Assembly: GCA_040396955.1 (NCBI GenBank)
Contig: JBBAWX010000035.1
Coordinates: forward strand, 1 to 21,634
Length of the DNA: 21,634 bases
Direction of reading: 5' to 3'
Origin: UBA965 sp040396955
GTDB lineage: Bacteria > Chloroflexota > Chloroflexia > Chloroflexales > Roseiflexaceae
Shown: positions 1 through 6,233 of the stretch, piece by piece
Layout: each line of letters begins with the position of its first letter
Position numbering within the stretch: position 1 is the first letter of the stretch
The notes under the pieces: generated by a model
The model's database searches: none
What the model saw: only the letters and a program-made list of their open reading frames with translations
Told to the model about the DNA's origin: nothing
Program-made: the position numbers and the translations under genes

Positions 1-55
1 CCGCGAAGGCGGTCGCACCGTCGGCGCTGGTGTGGTTTCCACCATCGTTGAGTAG
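1..55 (+). CDS. tuf: Elongation factor Tu, C-terminal end (partial)
   Basis: Only the last 17 codons and the stop are present, reading from base 2. They encode REGGRTVGAGVVSTIVE, which matches the highly conserved end of EF-Tu domain 3 (usually REGGRTVGAGVV followed by a few hydrophobic residues and E). EF-Tu is the GTPase that delivers aminoacyl-tRNA to the ribosome. Its position just upstream of secE-nusG-rplK-rplA fits the common bacterial order. In many genomes rpmG (L33) and a tRNA-Trp gene lie between tuf and secE; here the 95-bp gap has no room for both and neither is visible. The identification is firm although the gene body lies outside the window. Confidence 0.93.
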   Translation, partial: REGGRTVGAGVVSTIVE

Positions 56-64
56 TATGACCTT

Positions 65-98
65 GGTGGTGTCTTGCGCCTGTGCGCAAGACACCACC
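65..98 (+). terminator. Perfect 15-bp hairpin after tuf
   Basis: GGTGGTGTCTTGCGC at 65-79 is perfectly complementary to GCGCAAGACACCACC at 84-98, with a 4-nt CTGT loop. It starts 10 nt after the tuf stop and ends 52 nt before secE. A GTGTGTGTGTTGG stretch follows instead of a clean T run. It may therefore be a weak intrinsic terminator, a partial attenuator between tuf and secE-nusG, or an mRNA-stabilising stem. Confidence 0.7.
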
Positions 99-150
99 GT
101 GTGTGTGTTGGTTCCCAAGCAACCGGACTAGCGTCCTAGGTGAGAAGAAG

Positions 151-399
151 ATGTCAACTGCAAATAACAACAACACAAGTGGCGTTGTCGCTTGGCTAGT
201 GAACAGCGCTGCCGGTCGCTTTGTCCGTGAAACACAGAGCGAATTGCGCAAGGTCACATGGCCAACCCGCGAAGAAGTCATACGCCTGACCGTGGTCGTC
301 ATTGTCCTGTCGGCAGTCGCCTCCGTGGTACTATTTGCGGCCGATGCACTCTTTGCCTGGGGGCTCTTGGAGTTGCAAACTCTCGTTACGCCGCAGTAG
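151..399 (+). CDS. secE: Preprotein translocase subunit SecE
   Basis: An 82-residue protein, the usual length for single-span SecE. SecE clamps SecY in the SecYEG channel of the inner membrane. The polar N-terminus leads into an amphipathic stretch with the conserved SELRKVTWPTREEV motif (about residues 31-44). A single hydrophobic segment follows at about residues 46-74. The ATG at 151 is chosen over an upstream ATG at 82 because it follows a purine-rich AGGTGAGAAG region and because the upstream extension overlaps the hairpin at 65-98. The gene sits directly before nusG, the near-universal bacterial arrangement, with 25 nt between them. Confidence 0.95.
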   Translation: MSTANNNNTSGVVAWLVNSAAGRFVRETQSELRKVTWPTREEVIRLTVVVIVLSAVASVVLFAADALFAWGLLELQTLVTPQ

Positions 400-424
400 C
401 ACAGAGCGAGAAAGCGGGGTAAAC

Positions 425-1003
425 GTGTCAAATCCAGCTGATTCTTCTAACTCAGGCAACGCGTCAAACAACGACAACTTGCGCTGGTATGTCATTCAGA
501 CATATGCCGGCTACGAAAACAAAGTAACGCGCAACTTGCTCAACCGCATTGCGCAACGTGAGATGCAACATCTCATCACTGATGTCATCGTGCCGACCGA
601 AGAAGTCATCGAAATCAAAAACGGCCAACGCCGAACCATACAGCGCAAGGTGTTCCCTGGGTACGTCTTGTTGCACATGGAATTAAACGATGACACCTGG
701 TACCTGGTGAAAAACACGCCAGGAGTTTCTACATTTGTCGGACACGGCAATAAGCCGTCTCCCTTAGATGATCAAGAAGTGCGTGCCATCCTGCGTCAGA
801 TGGAGACGGTCGAGCCCAAGGTGAAGGTCACCTATCAGGTGGGGCAGACGGTCAAAATCGTCGACGGTCCATTCACCGACTTCGAAGGTGTGGTCGATGA
901 CATCGACCAAGAGCGTGGGCGCGTGCGCGTGTTGGTTTCATTTTTTGGTCGTGAAACCCGAGTCGATCTCGACTTCTTGCAGGTCACCAAAGGCGTCGAA
1001 TAA
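425..1003 (+). CDS. nusG: Transcription termination/antitermination protein NusG
   Basis: A 192-residue NusG. It binds RNA polymerase through its NGN domain and links transcription to Rho or the ribosome through its KOW domain. A short Ser/Asn-rich N-terminus precedes the NGN domain, which begins at LRWYVIQTYAGYENKV (about residues 20-35). It includes VFPGYVLLHMELNDDTWYLV and GVSTFVGHG. The C-terminal KOW domain is seen as VGQTVKIVDGPFTDFEGVV. The reading frame is open further upstream, but the GTG at 425 is preferred: it follows a GGGG-containing ribosome-binding region, gives the normal family length and avoids overlapping secE. Its stop overlaps the AAGGAG ribosome-binding site of rplK, so translation is probably coupled. 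Confidence 0.95.
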   Translation: MSNPADSSNSGNASNNDNLRWYVIQTYAGYENKVTRNLLNRIAQREMQHLITDVIVPTEEVIEIKNGQRRTIQRKVFPGYVLLHMELNDDTWYLVKNTPGVSTFVGHGNKPSPLDDQEVRAILRQMETVEPKVKVTYQVGQTVKIVDGPFTDFEGVVDDIDQERGRVRVLVSFFGRETRVDLDFLQVTKGVE

Positions 1004-1014
1004 GGAGCAGTTCT

Positions 1015-1440
1015 GTGGCGAAAAAAGTAACAGGCATGATCAAGCTTCAGTTGCCCGCGGGTAAGGCAACTCCAGCTCCCCCAGTTGGCCCAGCCCTGGG
1101 TAGCCATGGTATCAACATCATGGCCTTCGTGAAGGAATACAACGAAAAGACCGCCCCTATGGCCGGTAGCACCATTCCGGTGGAAATTACCGTCTACAGC
1201 GATCGTTCGTTCACCTTCATCCTCAAGACCCCACCCGCATCCGACTTGTTGCGCAAGGCAGCTCGCATCGAAAAGGGCTCAGGCACACCCAATCGTGGGA
1301 GCGTCGGCTCAATCACCCGTGCCCAGCTCCGCGCGCTCGCCGAGCAGAAGATGTCAGACCTCAATGCTACCACCGTGGAAGCTGCCGAAAACACCATTTC
1401 TGGCACCGCACGGAGCATGGGGATCAAGATTACCGATTAA
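1015..1440 (+). CDS. rplK: 50S ribosomal protein L11
   Basis: A 141-residue protein, exactly the usual L11 length, that binds the GTPase-associated region of 23S rRNA. The N-terminal domain shows KLQLPAGKATPAPPVGPALG (about residues 11-30) and GINIMAFVKEYNEKT. The C-terminal RNA-binding domain shows TPPASDLLRKAARIEKGSG and a terminus ending GTARSMGIKITD. The start is a GTG at 1015 with AAGGAG at 1002-1007. The gene lies 11 nt after nusG and 53 nt before rplA. No separate promoter is visible, so it is probably read from upstream. Confidence 0.97.
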   Translation: MAKKVTGMIKLQLPAGKATPAPPVGPALGSHGINIMAFVKEYNEKTAPMAGSTIPVEITVYSDRSFTFILKTPPASDLLRKAARIEKGSGTPNRGSVGSITRAQLRALAEQKMSDLNATTVEAAENTISGTARSMGIKITD

Positions 1441-1493
1441 TTGAGTGACGTGGGAGGGAATCCCCGTTTGTACCACGTGGAGGTAAACACACA

Positions 1494-2204
1494 ATGGCCC
1501 CAAAACATGGCAAGAAGTATCTTGAAGCACTGAAGAAGGTCGACCAGAGCAAGCTGTATGCTCCAGCCGACGCCATCCGCCTGGTCAAAGAGACGTCCTA
1601 CACCAAGTTCGACGCCTCGGTTGAGGTACACCTGCGCCTCGGCATTGACCCCCGCCAGGCCGATCAAAACATTCGCTCGACCGTCGCCCTGCCCCACGGT
1701 ACCGGTAAGTCGGTACGTGTGTTGGTCTTCGCCCAAGGCGATGCCGCACAAGCCGCTCGTGACGCTGGCGCAGATTTCGTCGGTGCCGATGAGTTGATTA
1801 CCCAAATCGACCGCGAGAACTTCTTTGATTTCGACATCGCCATCGCCACCACCGACATGATGGCCAAGGTTGGTCGTGTCGCCCGTAAGCTCGGTCCCCG
1901 TGGCCTCATGCCCAACCCCAAGAGTGGCACCGTGGTCGCCGCTGATGACCTCAGCAAGACCATCCACGAGGTTCGGGGCGGTCGTGTGGAGTTCCGCAAC
2001 GACAAGACCGGTCTGCTCCATGTCGCCGTCGGCAAAGTCAGCTTCAGCGAAGAGCAGATCACTCAAAATGTGGCAGCCCTGATGGAAGCCGTCAAAGGCA
2101 CCCGCCCGTCTGCCATCAAAGGCACCTTCGTACGCTCCGTCACCTTCACGAGCACGATGGGCCCTGGCATCCCGGTCGATCCTTCCGGCGCCCAAAACAT
2201 GTAG
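1494..2204 (+). CDS. rplA: 50S ribosomal protein L1
   Basis: A 236-residue L1, the normal size, forming the mobile L1 stalk that helps release E-site tRNA. It begins MAPKHGKKYLEALKKVDQSK. Family motifs include SVEVHLRLGIDPRQADQNIR, TVALPHGTGK, LGPRGLMPNPKSGTV and EFRNDKTGLLHVAVGKVSF. The ATG at 1494 has a strong GGAGGT at 1479-1484. L1 commonly represses its own L11-L1 mRNA; no obvious mimic of the rRNA site is seen in the 53-nt rplK-rplA spacer. The gene is followed by a dyad and a new promoter for rplJL. Confidence 0.97.
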   Translation: MAPKHGKKYLEALKKVDQSKLYAPADAIRLVKETSYTKFDASVEVHLRLGIDPRQADQNIRSTVALPHGTGKSVRVLVFAQGDAAQAARDAGADFVGADELITQIDRENFFDFDIAIATTDMMAKVGRVARKLGPRGLMPNPKSGTVVAADDLSKTIHEVRGGRVEFRNDKTGLLHVAVGKVSFSEEQITQNVAALMEAVKGTRPSAIKGTFVRSVTFTSTMGPGIPVDPSGAQNM

Positions 2205-2215
2205 TTGCCTAGTGA

Positions 2216-2250
2216 CCACGCCGGTGTTTGCATGCGCAGCATCGGCGTGG
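2216..2250 (+). terminator. 11-bp dyad between rplA and rplJ, overlapping the next promoter
   Basis: CCACGCCGGTG at 2216-2226 pairs with CATCGGCGTGG at 2240-2250, with one G-T wobble and a 13-nt loop. It starts 11 nt after the rplA stop, where a terminator for secE-nusG-rplKA would be expected, but no T run follows. The -10 box of the rplJ promoter starts at the next base and the -35 box begins at the arm-loop junction. It could be a terminator, an operator, or both. Confidence 0.6.
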
Positions 2251-2256
2251 TATACT
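2228..2256 (+). promoter_or_regulatory. Sigma-70-type promoter for rplJL
   Basis: TTGCAT at 2228-2233 and TATACT at 2251-2256 are separated by exactly 17 bp. The predicted start near 2263 lies just before the L10 leader, so the transcript would carry the whole leader. This separates rplJL from the upstream ribosomal genes. Confidence 0.8.
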
Positions 2257-2273
2257 GACCCGTAGCAATTAAA

Positions 2274-2335
2274 TACTACCGGAGACAGTCGGTGCCCTTT
2301 GTGGCTTAATGGTACGCCACCGACCGAGGTTGACC
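2274..2335 (+). promoter_or_regulatory. Ribosomal protein L10 leader (autoregulatory mRNA element)
   Basis: The stretch CCGGAGACAGTCGGTG, then GGCTTAATGG, then CCACCGACCGAGGT matches the conserved core of the L10 leader found upstream of rplJ in many bacteria. There L10, or the L10-(L12)n complex, binds and represses rplJL. TCGGTG at 2289-2294 can pair with CACCGA at 2318-2323. GTGGC at 2301-2305 can instead pair with GCCAC at 2316-2320, using overlapping bases, so the two helices compete. It lies between the promoter and an attenuator-like hairpin, as expected for this element. Confidence 0.85.
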
Positions 2336-2359
2336 CCTTCATACTCAGTGTATGTGTGT

Positions 2360-2396
2360 GGGCTACCGTGTCTCAGATACGGTAGCCCATTTGTTG
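2360..2396 (+). terminator. Attenuator-like hairpin in the rplJ leader
   Basis: GGGCTACCGT at 2360-2369 is perfectly complementary to ACGGTAGCCC at 2379-2388. The 9-nt loop GTCTCAGAT can extend the stem by up to three further pairs. ATTTGTTGT follows, a moderate U-rich tail. It sits 40 nt before the rplJ start and downstream of the L10 leader. It is the natural candidate for an attenuator controlled by L10 binding. Confidence 0.7.
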
Positions 2397-2427
2397 TCAT
2401 CACATCACAGAGGAAGGGGGTGAATCC

Positions 2428-2964
2428 ATGCCAACACAACGCAAAATTGACCAAGTCGCCGAGCTCATCGAAAAAATGTCTCGCATGCAGGCCGTATTGG
2501 TGGCCGACTATCGCGGCATTACCGTGGCCGAAGTCACCAAGGTGCGCAACAAAATTCGCCCACTCGGTGGTGAGTTCATTGTCGCCAAAAACACCTTGGC
2601 GCTCATTGCAGCCCGCCAGACCGGGTATGCAGGTATCGAGCCCGCCCTCGCCGGCCCGACCGCCCTCTGCTTTGCCTACACCGATGCCGGTGCCGTGGCC
2701 AAAGCACTGAAGGAAGTCAACGGCGAAATCAAGAAGCTGTCTTTCCGCGGCGCTATGCTCGGTGAGATATACGTCGACGGCGCAACCTCCATCGATCAGG
2801 TGGCAAGCGTGCCCAGTCGGCAAGAGTTGCTTGCGCAAATCGTGGGTACCATTGCAGCACCAGTCTCTGGTGTCGTCAATGTGCTCCACAGCACCTCGGC
2901 CAGCGTCCTCTACGCCCTGCAAGGGCGCATCGACCAACTCGGAGGTGGCGATCAAGCTGCCTAG
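2428..2964 (+). CDS. rplJ: 50S ribosomal protein L10
   Basis: A 178-residue L10, the base of the L7/L12 stalk, which binds 23S rRNA next to L11. The N-terminus MPTQRKIDQVAELIEKMSRM is typical of Chloroflexia. It is followed by the family motifs ADYRGITVAEVTKVRNKIR and FIVAKNTLALIA, and by LAGPTALCF near residue 80. The C-terminal helix that recruits L12 dimers is at about residues 140-172. The ATG at 2428 is preceded by a strong GGAAGGGGGTG. The gene is preceded by its own promoter and L10 leader and lies 60 nt before rplL. Confidence 0.97.
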   Translation: MPTQRKIDQVAELIEKMSRMQAVLVADYRGITVAEVTKVRNKIRPLGGEFIVAKNTLALIAARQTGYAGIEPALAGPTALCFAYTDAGAVAKALKEVNGEIKKLSFRGAMLGEIYVDGATSIDQVASVPSRQELLAQIVGTIAAPVSGVVNVLHSTSASVLYALQGRIDQLGGGDQAA

Positions 2965-3024
2965 GAATCATCCATTTGGAATCAGCGTAGTACCGTTTTC
3001 AACGGCACATGTAAGGAGTTCATT

Positions 3025-3414
3025 GTGAGCGACAAAATTAACAGCATCATCGAGAGCATTGAGACGTTGAACGTCCTCGAATTGGTCGAACTCAAGAAGA
3101 CCATGGAAGACAAGTGGGGCGTGACCGCCGCCGCTCCCATGATGATGGCCGGCGCTATGCCAGCCGCTGGTGGCGCTGCTCCAGCCGCCGCCGTCGAGGA
3201 AAAGACCGAATTCGACGTCATCCTCAAGGAAGCCGGCGCCAACAAGATCAACGTCATCAAAGTGGTGCGCGAAATCACCAGCCTCGGCCTCAAAGAAGCC
3301 AAGGACTTGGTCGATGGTGCTCCGAAGCCAGTCAAGGAAGCCGTCTCGAAGGAAGAAGCCGATCAGATCAAGGCCAAGTTGGTCGAAGCCGGCGCTACCG
3401 TCGAAGTCAAGTAA
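3025..3414 (+). CDS. rplL: 50S ribosomal protein L7/L12
   Basis: A 129-residue L7/L12, the multicopy acidic stalk protein that recruits translational GTPases. The N-terminal dimerisation region (IIESIETLNVLELVELKKTMEDKWGV in pieces, about residues 7-32) leads into an Ala/Met/Gly/Pro-rich hinge at about residues 33-57. The C-terminal domain contains EKTEFDVILKEAGANKINVI and LGLKEAKDLVDGAPKPVKE. The start is a GTG at 3025 with AAGGAG at 3013-3018. It is the last gene of the unit and is followed by a 12-bp perfect hairpin. Confidence 0.97.
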   Translation: MSDKINSIIESIETLNVLELVELKKTMEDKWGVTAAAPMMMAGAMPAAGGAAPAAAVEEKTEFDVILKEAGANKINVIKVVREITSLGLKEAKDLVDGAPKPVKEAVSKEEADQIKAKLVEAGATVEVK

Positions 3415-3437
3415 CTTCACTGCCAACTCGTCGCACT

Positions 3438-3467
3438 GTGGCCGCAGGGGAGCATCCCTGCGGCCAC
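3438..3467 (+). terminator. Terminator-like hairpin after rplL
   Basis: GTGGCCGCAGGG at 3438-3449 is perfectly complementary to CCCTGCGGCCAC at 3456-3467, with loop GAGCAT. It begins 23 nt after the rplL stop. No T run follows, so termination may be Rho-assisted or the stem may protect the 3' end. A very similar core (GCAGGG, AGTAT, CCCTGC) occurs at 21509-21531. Confidence 0.7.
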
Positions 3468-3786
3468 ACCGTTGCCCGGCACATTACCACCACCCCTCCC
3501 CCCCCCGACGTTGTACCACTGCCATCAGCACACCACATCACACCCCTGCCCCACACCGCGCCGACCGCACATCCGGCGTGCACTAACTCCCCCACCACCT
3601 GCTGCCAACCCTGCTGAACAAGCCCGCAATCGACACAGCGCTGCTCCGCCATGTGGCAAGTGTGCTACGACAATACACCACGCACTGGTCGATTTGGACG
3701 TTGTGACGCGCACCACACCATGAGGAGCATGCATGAACACATCTACAATATTTCAAATCAATTTGAAATATTAAAACACATTTGAA
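3468..3786. other. Gene-free spacer with C-rich tract
   Basis: No convincing gene is seen between the rplL hairpin and the end of the epimerase gene. The left part is C-rich with a run of nine C at 3498-3506 and many CCACC/CACCAC repeats. Open frames on both strands here have proline-rich or compositionally odd translations and lack ribosome-binding sites. Near the right end TGAGGAG at 3721-3727 precedes two overlapping ATGs (3729 and 3733) that open frames of only 18 and 13 codons. The last 40 bases are strikingly AT-rich. Confidence 0.6.
3747..3772. repeat. AT-rich perfect inverted repeat
   Basis: AATATTTCAAAT at 3747-3758 and ATTTGAAATATT at 3761-3772 are perfect reverse complements separated by CA. 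A further CATTTGAATTATT follows up to the epimerase stop. The composition contrasts sharply with the GC-rich surroundings. On the minus strand it lies 14 nt past the epimerase stop and could act as a weak terminator. It could also be an operator or a remnant of transferred DNA. Confidence 0.6.
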
Positions 3787-4743
3787 TTATTGTTGCAGGT
3801 CAGATTGCCATGTTTGTTGCCAGGCCACAGCCATTGCGATACCACGAGCGAGGTCAATGCGAGGTTGATACCCCAGGAGCGTTTGGGCACGACGCACATC
3901 GGCAATGTAGTAGGCCACTTCACCCACGCGTTTACTCTCTTCGACACGAATCTCGGGATGTTGCACCCCGAGGGCCTGTGCGACCAGTTGCGCCATGGTC
4001 ACCAGCGTATTGCCCTGACCGTAGGCGAGGTTAATCGTAGCAGCCGTAATTGACCGCTGACAGAGCGCATCGATGCCGCGCATGATACCGGCCACACAAT
4101 CATCCACGTGAGTAAAATCGAGCGTTTTTTCACGCCCATAGACGGTCACCGGCCGCCCAGCAGCAAGCTCACGCATAAACAGCGGGATGACGCGTTCCAT
4201 GCGCTCAATGTCGTTGTCGTAGCGCCCATAGACGTTGGAAAAACGAAAGACGATGTAGCGCAAATCATAGCACCGTGCATAGGCGTACACCAACGATTCC
4301 CCGGCAATTTTACTTGCCGAATAGGGGCTCTCCGTGTAGGCGAAATCGGCGGTTGGCTCATCGGTGAGGTAGCGTTGAATGTCACCGTATACCTCGCGTG
4401 ACGACGCAAACACGACGGGCACCTGCTGCTGGCGACAGTACTCAAGCACATTGAACGTCACCGTAATATTCTCGAGGGCGCGATGGGGCTGCAGCACCAA
4501 CTCATGCACTTTGGCGTTCGCCGCCAAATGCACGACCACATCACACGTCGGATACGGTGCGCCACCGATGCCGCCCACGAATTCACGGAACGGCATACTC
4601 AAATCTTGTAACAGCGTGGGAAAAGCGGTTGTCCACGAATTGGGCCGGCGATCTACGCCGAAGACCGTATGCCCGGCGGCAAGGAGTTGCAAGGCCAGGT
4701 TGGTGCCAATTTGGCCGCTTGAACCGGTAATCAACACACGCAT
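3787..4743 (-). CDS. NAD-dependent epimerase/dehydratase (extended SDR)
   Basis: A 318-residue cytoplasmic protein of the extended short-chain dehydrogenase family, similar to UDP-glucose 4-epimerase and nucleotide-sugar dehydratases. The Rossmann NAD-binding motif TGSSGQIG lies at residues 6-13, with an acidic D31 after the second strand. VHLAA is at about residues 71-75. The catalytic YxxxK is Y141-SAS-K145, preceded by the SSREVYG strand, and FSNVYG is the usual substrate-loop signature. The length is typical. It is transcribed alone and divergently from the next gene, 64 nt away. The sugar substrate cannot be read from the sequence, but a role in cell-surface glycan precursor synthesis is likely. 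Confidence 0.9.
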   Translation of the reverse strand: MRVLITGSSGQIGTNLALQLLAAGHTVFGVDRRPNSWTTAFPTLLQDLSMPFREFVGGIGGAPYPTCDVVVHLAANAKVHELVLQPHRALENITVTFNVLEYCRQQQVPVVFASSREVYGDIQRYLTDEPTADFAYTESPYSASKIAGESLVYAYARCYDLRYIVFRFSNVYGRYDNDIERMERVIPLFMRELAAGRPVTVYGREKTLDFTHVDDCVAGIMRGIDALCQRSITAATINLAYGQGNTLVTMAQLVAQALGVQHPEIRVEESKRVGEVAYYIADVRRAQTLLGYQPRIDLARGIAMAVAWQQTWQSDLQQ

Positions 4744-4807
4744 AGTTGTCTTTCTGAAGCGACCGTGCTACTATCAGCCATACCAATACAAAGAAACGGA
4801 TGTTACG

Positions 4808-5455
4808 GTGATACGTTCTGCCATTGTCTTATGCCGTGACAAACACGAGCCGGTCGGCGCGTATGGCGCCATGTTTCGGTGTGCGGCCCGGTTACAACTG
4901 CAATATCCACAGCACATCTGGCGAGCCGCTTTTCGCGAACACCCGCCGTACCTGTACCAGGTCATTCGTGACTGCCAGCGCTACGGAGTACAGGAGTACA
5001 TCTTGTTGCCGTGGCACCTTGAGCCCTACACCACAACACTGCCACAGGGGTGGCAGTGCGCGCCACCACTCGGGCAACACCCATTGATGCAGGCCATCGT
5101 CACCCAACGCGCATTGGAAGCGCATTATACGCACCAGCCACAGGCAGCACTCACGCGCGCCCTCAACGAGCAGACCTGGTACGTGCATGCCGCACACGCC
5201 ACCGTTGCTGGCATCACGAGCATGGACGTCGCCACGTTGGCGACGCGCCTCAGCAGTGCGCCACCCACACTCCCACTCGTCGTCCAACCATTGGCACTCA
5301 GCCAACTCGATCCGTTGTATGGGCACGTGCAGACCCTGATTGCCGAGCAGGCACGCGAGGCATCCGTGCATGTGGCCAAAGCCATCGAGTACGACCGGCG
5401 CCTCATCGAAATCGTCGTTGAGCTGGTGCGGCCATTGTTGGGGAATCCGGCCTAA
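4808..5455 (+). CDS. Hypothetical protein, degenerate CbiX/sirohydrochlorin-chelatase-like
   Basis: A protein of about 215 residues starting at GTG 4808 (VIRSAIVLC). The frame is open much further upstream, but that part is antisense to the epimerase. Its first 110 residues follow the outline of a CbiX/SirB class II chelatase: a first hydrophobic strand, an amphipathic helix, then YGVQEYILLPWHLEP (compare the family strand ending in PxFLxxGxH) and CAPPLGQHPLMQAIVTQRALEA. The chelatase metal-binding histidines appear to be missing: the usual HGS is CRD and the GxH is EPYTTT. A catalytic chelatase role is therefore doubtful. The C-terminal half is helical and unrecognised. The ribosome-binding site is weak. 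Its TAA overlaps the TAG of convergent purQ by 4 bp. Confidence 0.55.
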   Translation: MIRSAIVLCRDKHEPVGAYGAMFRCAARLQLQYPQHIWRAAFREHPPYLYQVIRDCQRYGVQEYILLPWHLEPYTTTLPQGWQCAPPLGQHPLMQAIVTQRALEAHYTHQPQAALTRALNEQTWYVHAAHATVAGITSMDVATLATRLSSAPPTLPLVVQPLALSQLDPLYGHVQTLIAEQAREASVHVAKAIEYDRRLIEIVVELVRPLLGNPA

Positions 5456-6231
5456 AGGTGTTGCACCCAACTCACGCCATTGCGGAAAATCGCCAGCCCG
5501 TCACCGTGCGTGCGTCGTTGCCGAGTCCACTGCGGGTGTTGCCACGGCAACACGGCATTTTCGGGGTGCGGCATCATGCCCAAAATCCGGCCACTCACAT
5601 CACACACGCCCGCAATGCCGTAGGCTGAGCCATTGGGGTTGGCCGGGTAGGTCGTCGTCGCTTGCCCGGTAGCATCGACGTAGCAGAGCGCCACTTGACC
5701 GTCGGCGTGGAGCCGGGTTAGTGCGGCCTCGTCGGCCATCACGAAACGCCCCTCACCATGAGCGACCGGCACCTCAATGGGCGTGGTCAGCCCCTGCGTA
5801 AACACACAGTGACTTGCAGGTGCCTGTAGATGCACCCATCGGCACTCGAATCGCCCCGAGGCGTTGTGGGTCAACGAGGCCTGCCGGTGTGCAAGGCGGG
5901 CTCCCGGGAGCAAGCCAGATTTCACCAGTACTTGGAAGCCGTTGCAGATACCGAGCACTGCCCGGCCATCTTCGACGAAGCGCTGCACCTGGTCACCGAT
6001 GCGTTGCACCAAATCCATGGCCAACAATGCACCGGCTCCGAGATGGTCGCCGTACGAAAACCCGCCTGGCACAATGAGCATGGCATAATCGGCGACGCGC
6101 ACGCTCCCGTCGACGACACGCCCAATGTGCACCACATCGGGGTCACCCCCCGCCATGCGCACCGCTTGAGCGGCGTCTTGGTCACGGTTGATACCGGCAG
6201 CGCGTAAAATCAGCACCCTTGGCTTGGTCAT
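5452..6231 (-). CDS. purQ: Phosphoribosylformylglycinamidine synthase subunit I (glutaminase)
   Basis: A 259-residue class I glutamine amidotransferase subunit that feeds ammonia to PurL in step 4 of purine synthesis. The N-terminus PRVLILRAAGINRDQDAAQA is typical of PurQ. VPGGFSYGDHLGAGALL lies at about residues 54-70 and the nucleophile is C96 in GICNGFQ. The C-terminal catalytic His/Glu pair is in MMPHPENAV. The ATG at 6231 is chosen over an in-frame TTG at 6243 because it has GGGAG at good spacing and does not overlap the kinase stop. Only 2 nt separate it from the upstream kinase gene, so the two are almost certainly co-translated. purL and purS are not in the window. Confidence 0.95.
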   Translation of the reverse strand: MTKPRVLILRAAGINRDQDAAQAVRMAGGDPDVVHIGRVVDGSVRVADYAMLIVPGGFSYGDHLGAGALLAMDLVQRIGDQVQRFVEDGRAVLGICNGFQVLVKSGLLPGARLAHRQASLTHNASGRFECRWVHLQAPASHCVFTQGLTTPIEVPVAHGEGRFVMADEAALTRLHADGQVALCYVDATGQATTTYPANPNGSAYGIAGVCDVSGRILGMMPHPENAVLPWQHPQWTRQRRTHGDGLAIFRNGVSWVQHL

Positions 6232-6233
6232 GC

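Noticed and set aside
1441..1493. Possible L1-binding autoregulatory site in the rplK-rplA spacer
   Set aside because: No structure resembling the L1 rRNA site could be drawn in 53 nt with confidence.
1437..2342. 301-codon open frame on the minus strand antisense to rplA
   Set aside because: It mirrors the rplA codon pattern, has no ribosome-binding site and its translation is low-complexity His/Gly-rich; rplA is certain.
3407..3652. Minus-strand 81-codon frame starting MAEQRCVDCG, briefly zinc-finger-like
   Set aside because: No ribosome-binding site, runs through the rplL hairpin and its end overlaps rplL; the rest is Gly/Val low complexity from the C-rich tract.
3472..3723. Plus-strand 83-codon proline-rich frame in the rplL-epimerase spacer
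   Set aside because: Composition is explained by the C-rich tract; no family resemblance or start signal.
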